Positions 18,372-19,242 of a DNA stretch of 19,242 bases are shown piece after piece. The translations under genes were made by a program, and so were the position numbers. Below the pieces are notes generated by a model, which was given only the letters and a program-made list of their open reading frames with translations, was not told the DNA's origin and ran no database searches. The stretch spans positions 1 through 19,242 of the forward strand of contig DASTQL010000159.1 in the NCBI GenBank assembly GCA_035761805.1. Reading direction: 5' to 3'. Source of the DNA: DASTQL01 sp035761805. Its GTDB lineage: Bacteria; Actinomycetota; Actinomycetes; Jiangellales; Jiangellaceae. Position 1 is the first letter of the stretch; each line of letters starts with the position of its first letter.

Positions 18372-18919
18372 GCGCGGTCGACGTAGACCAGTGGGCGCTC
18401 TCCCGTGGTGTCCTCGGCAGCCACCACCACGCGGCCGATGCAGACCGCGTGGTCGCCGGCCTCCACGACGTCGGACGGGAGGCACTCGACCGCGGCGACA
18501 CCACCGGTGAGGACGAGGGCGCCCGACGCCTCGCCCCGCCGGTGCGCCCACCGGGAGAAGTCGTCACGGTCCCCCGGCGCCCGGTGCCGGGCCGCGTACC
18601 GGGCCAGGTCGACCTGGTCGTCGGCCAGCATCGACAGCGCCCACCCGTCCGCGACCGTGAGGGCGTCGTGCATGAAGCTGCCGCGCCGTACGCATACCAG
18701 GACCAGCGGCGGGTCGAGCGACACCGAGCTCACGGCCGTGACGGTGATGCCACAGTCGCGCCCGACCGCGTCCAGCGTGCTGACGACGGCGACGCCGCCC
18801 GCGAGCCGCGCCATGGCGTCGCGAAACGCGGCCTCCGGGGCCGACGGGGGCACCAGCGGCGGGCCAGGGGCGAGGGTGCCGGCCCAGGGGTCGCGGCCGG
18901 GACCGGACACCGCGGTCAC
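18341..18919 (-). CDS. flavin reductase family protein (FMN-binding split barrel)
   Basis: Likely NAD(P)H:flavin oxidoreductase or flavin-binding partner of a monooxygenase. From the GTG at 18919 it is 192 residues. Typical Flavin_Reduct features: FRDAMARLAGGVAVVST near the N terminus, GITVTAVSSVSLDPPLVLVCV (the flavin-contacting T-x-SS-x-S-DPP strand), and the C-terminal block AVECLPSDVVEAGDHAVCIGRV with its GDH motif. The GTG overlaps the upstream gene's TGA (GTGA), a coupling arrangement. An ATG at 18937 would add six residues and is an equally allowable start; neither has a strong Shine-Dalgarno. It shares a message with the partial membrane-protein gene upstream and overlaps the convergent GNAT gene. 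Confidence 0.87.
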   Translation of the reverse strand: MTAVSGPGRDPWAGTLAPGPPLVPPSAPEAAFRDAMARLAGGVAVVSTLDAVGRDCGITVTAVSSVSLDPPLVLVCVRRGSFMHDALTVADGWALSMLADDQVDLARYAARHRAPGDRDDFSRWAHRRGEASGALVLTGGVAAVECLPSDVVEAGDHAVCIGRVVVAAEDTTGERPLVYVDRAYTSPGGPPG

Positions 18920-19242
18920 GGTCCCGGGTAGAGCCATCGCCGCAGCACGCGGGTGAGGCGGGGCATGACCACCCAGGTCATCACCGGCACCAGGATGCCC
19001 GCGAAGACGAGCGGCCGGAGCAGCACCGGCCAGGCCTGCGTGTGCGGGACGAGCAGGACGTTGATCAGCAGAGCGAGCGGATAGATCGCGGCGAACGTGA
19101 CGACCGCCATCTTCCACCTGGGCGGGGCCGGGGCGGTGTGGCCCGGCAGCTCGAACCAGGTCTCCAGGCCGGACACCGTGGCCACGCGCTCGTCGTCGAC
19201 GAAGTCCTCGGCCGCCGCGAGCCAGCCGGCGCGCTGCGGCGA
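18916..19242 (-). CDS. membrane-anchored protein, probably the C-terminal end of an antibiotic biosynthesis monooxygenase-type protein (5' end outside window)
   Basis: The reading frame is open from the stop at 18916 to the right edge, giving the last 108 residues. The visible part begins SPQRAGWLAAAEDFVDDER and continues with VSGLETWFELPG. Two hydrophobic helices follow (MAVVTFAAIYPLALLINVLLV and LLRPLVFAGILVPVMTWVV), then a basic end RVLRRWLYPGP. The GLE-WF-PG segment followed by two helices resembles the tail of membrane-anchored ABM-domain proteins of actinobacteria, as I recall them. The ABM domain itself is not in the window, so the name is provisional. A GTG at 19185 is in frame but cuts through this conserved segment and is unlikely to be the true start. 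Confidence 0.7.
   Translation of the reverse strand, partial: SPQRAGWLAAAEDFVDDERVATVSGLETWFELPGHTAPAPPRWKMAVVTFAAIYPLALLINVLLVPHTQAWPVLLRPLVFAGILVPVMTWVVMPRLTRVLRRWLYPGP

Overview
The window is one contiguous piece of a high-GC actinobacterial chromosome. Dense high-GC coding, several genes with leaderless-looking starts, a Corynebacterium-type gluABCD operon, RNase Y and DUF3046 near recA together suggest Propionibacteriales, most likely Nocardioides or a relative. That assignment is inference from gene content and order; no rRNA or marker search was possible. I see no insertion sequence, phage, tRNA, rRNA or CRISPR array. The only mobile-type elements are two inteins.

Layout. (1) 1-753 minus: N-terminal half of miaB (tRNA methylthiotransferase), running off the left edge. 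(2) 863-4198 plus: a four-gene glutamate-type ABC importer, gluA (ATPase), gluB (binding lipoprotein), gluC and gluD (permeases). A promoter is visible at 828-856 and a strong stem-loop lies between gluB and gluC. (3) 4405-4441: hairpin between the convergent glu operon and rny. (4) 4481-6085 minus: rny (RNase Y), preceded by a 380-bp non-coding stretch with palindromes. (5) 6466-10241 minus: recX and recA. (6) 10382-13275 minus: an MFS permease, a DUF2252 protein and a DUF3046 protein. (7) 13346-17896 plus: lhr, a very large DNA repair helicase, then a GNAT acetyltransferase (17922-18371). (8) 18341-19242 minus: a flavin reductase and the C-terminal end of a membrane-anchored protein, possibly of the antibiotic biosynthesis monooxygenase type, cut by the right edge.

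The most notable object is recA. Its 1073-residue product contains two complete, in-frame inteins, each with splicing and LAGLIDADG endonuclease motifs. The first (367 aa) splits the Walker A P-loop between the invariant Lys and Thr. The second (360 aa) splits the DNA-binding loop L2 at the site I recall for the Mycobacterium leprae RecA intein. Splicing both would leave a normal 346-aa RecA. The second intein carries a perfect 24-bp tandem duplication inside its endonuclease domain.

The DNA-repair genes look co-regulated. A perfect LexA/SOS box lies upstream of recA, inside the last codons of the MFS gene. Closer to recA is a motif fitting the LexA-independent mycobacterial RecA-NDp (PafBC-type) promoter, and a second copy with the same spacing directly precedes lhr. 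recA-recX and lhr may therefore form a local DNA-damage cluster with recA under dual control.
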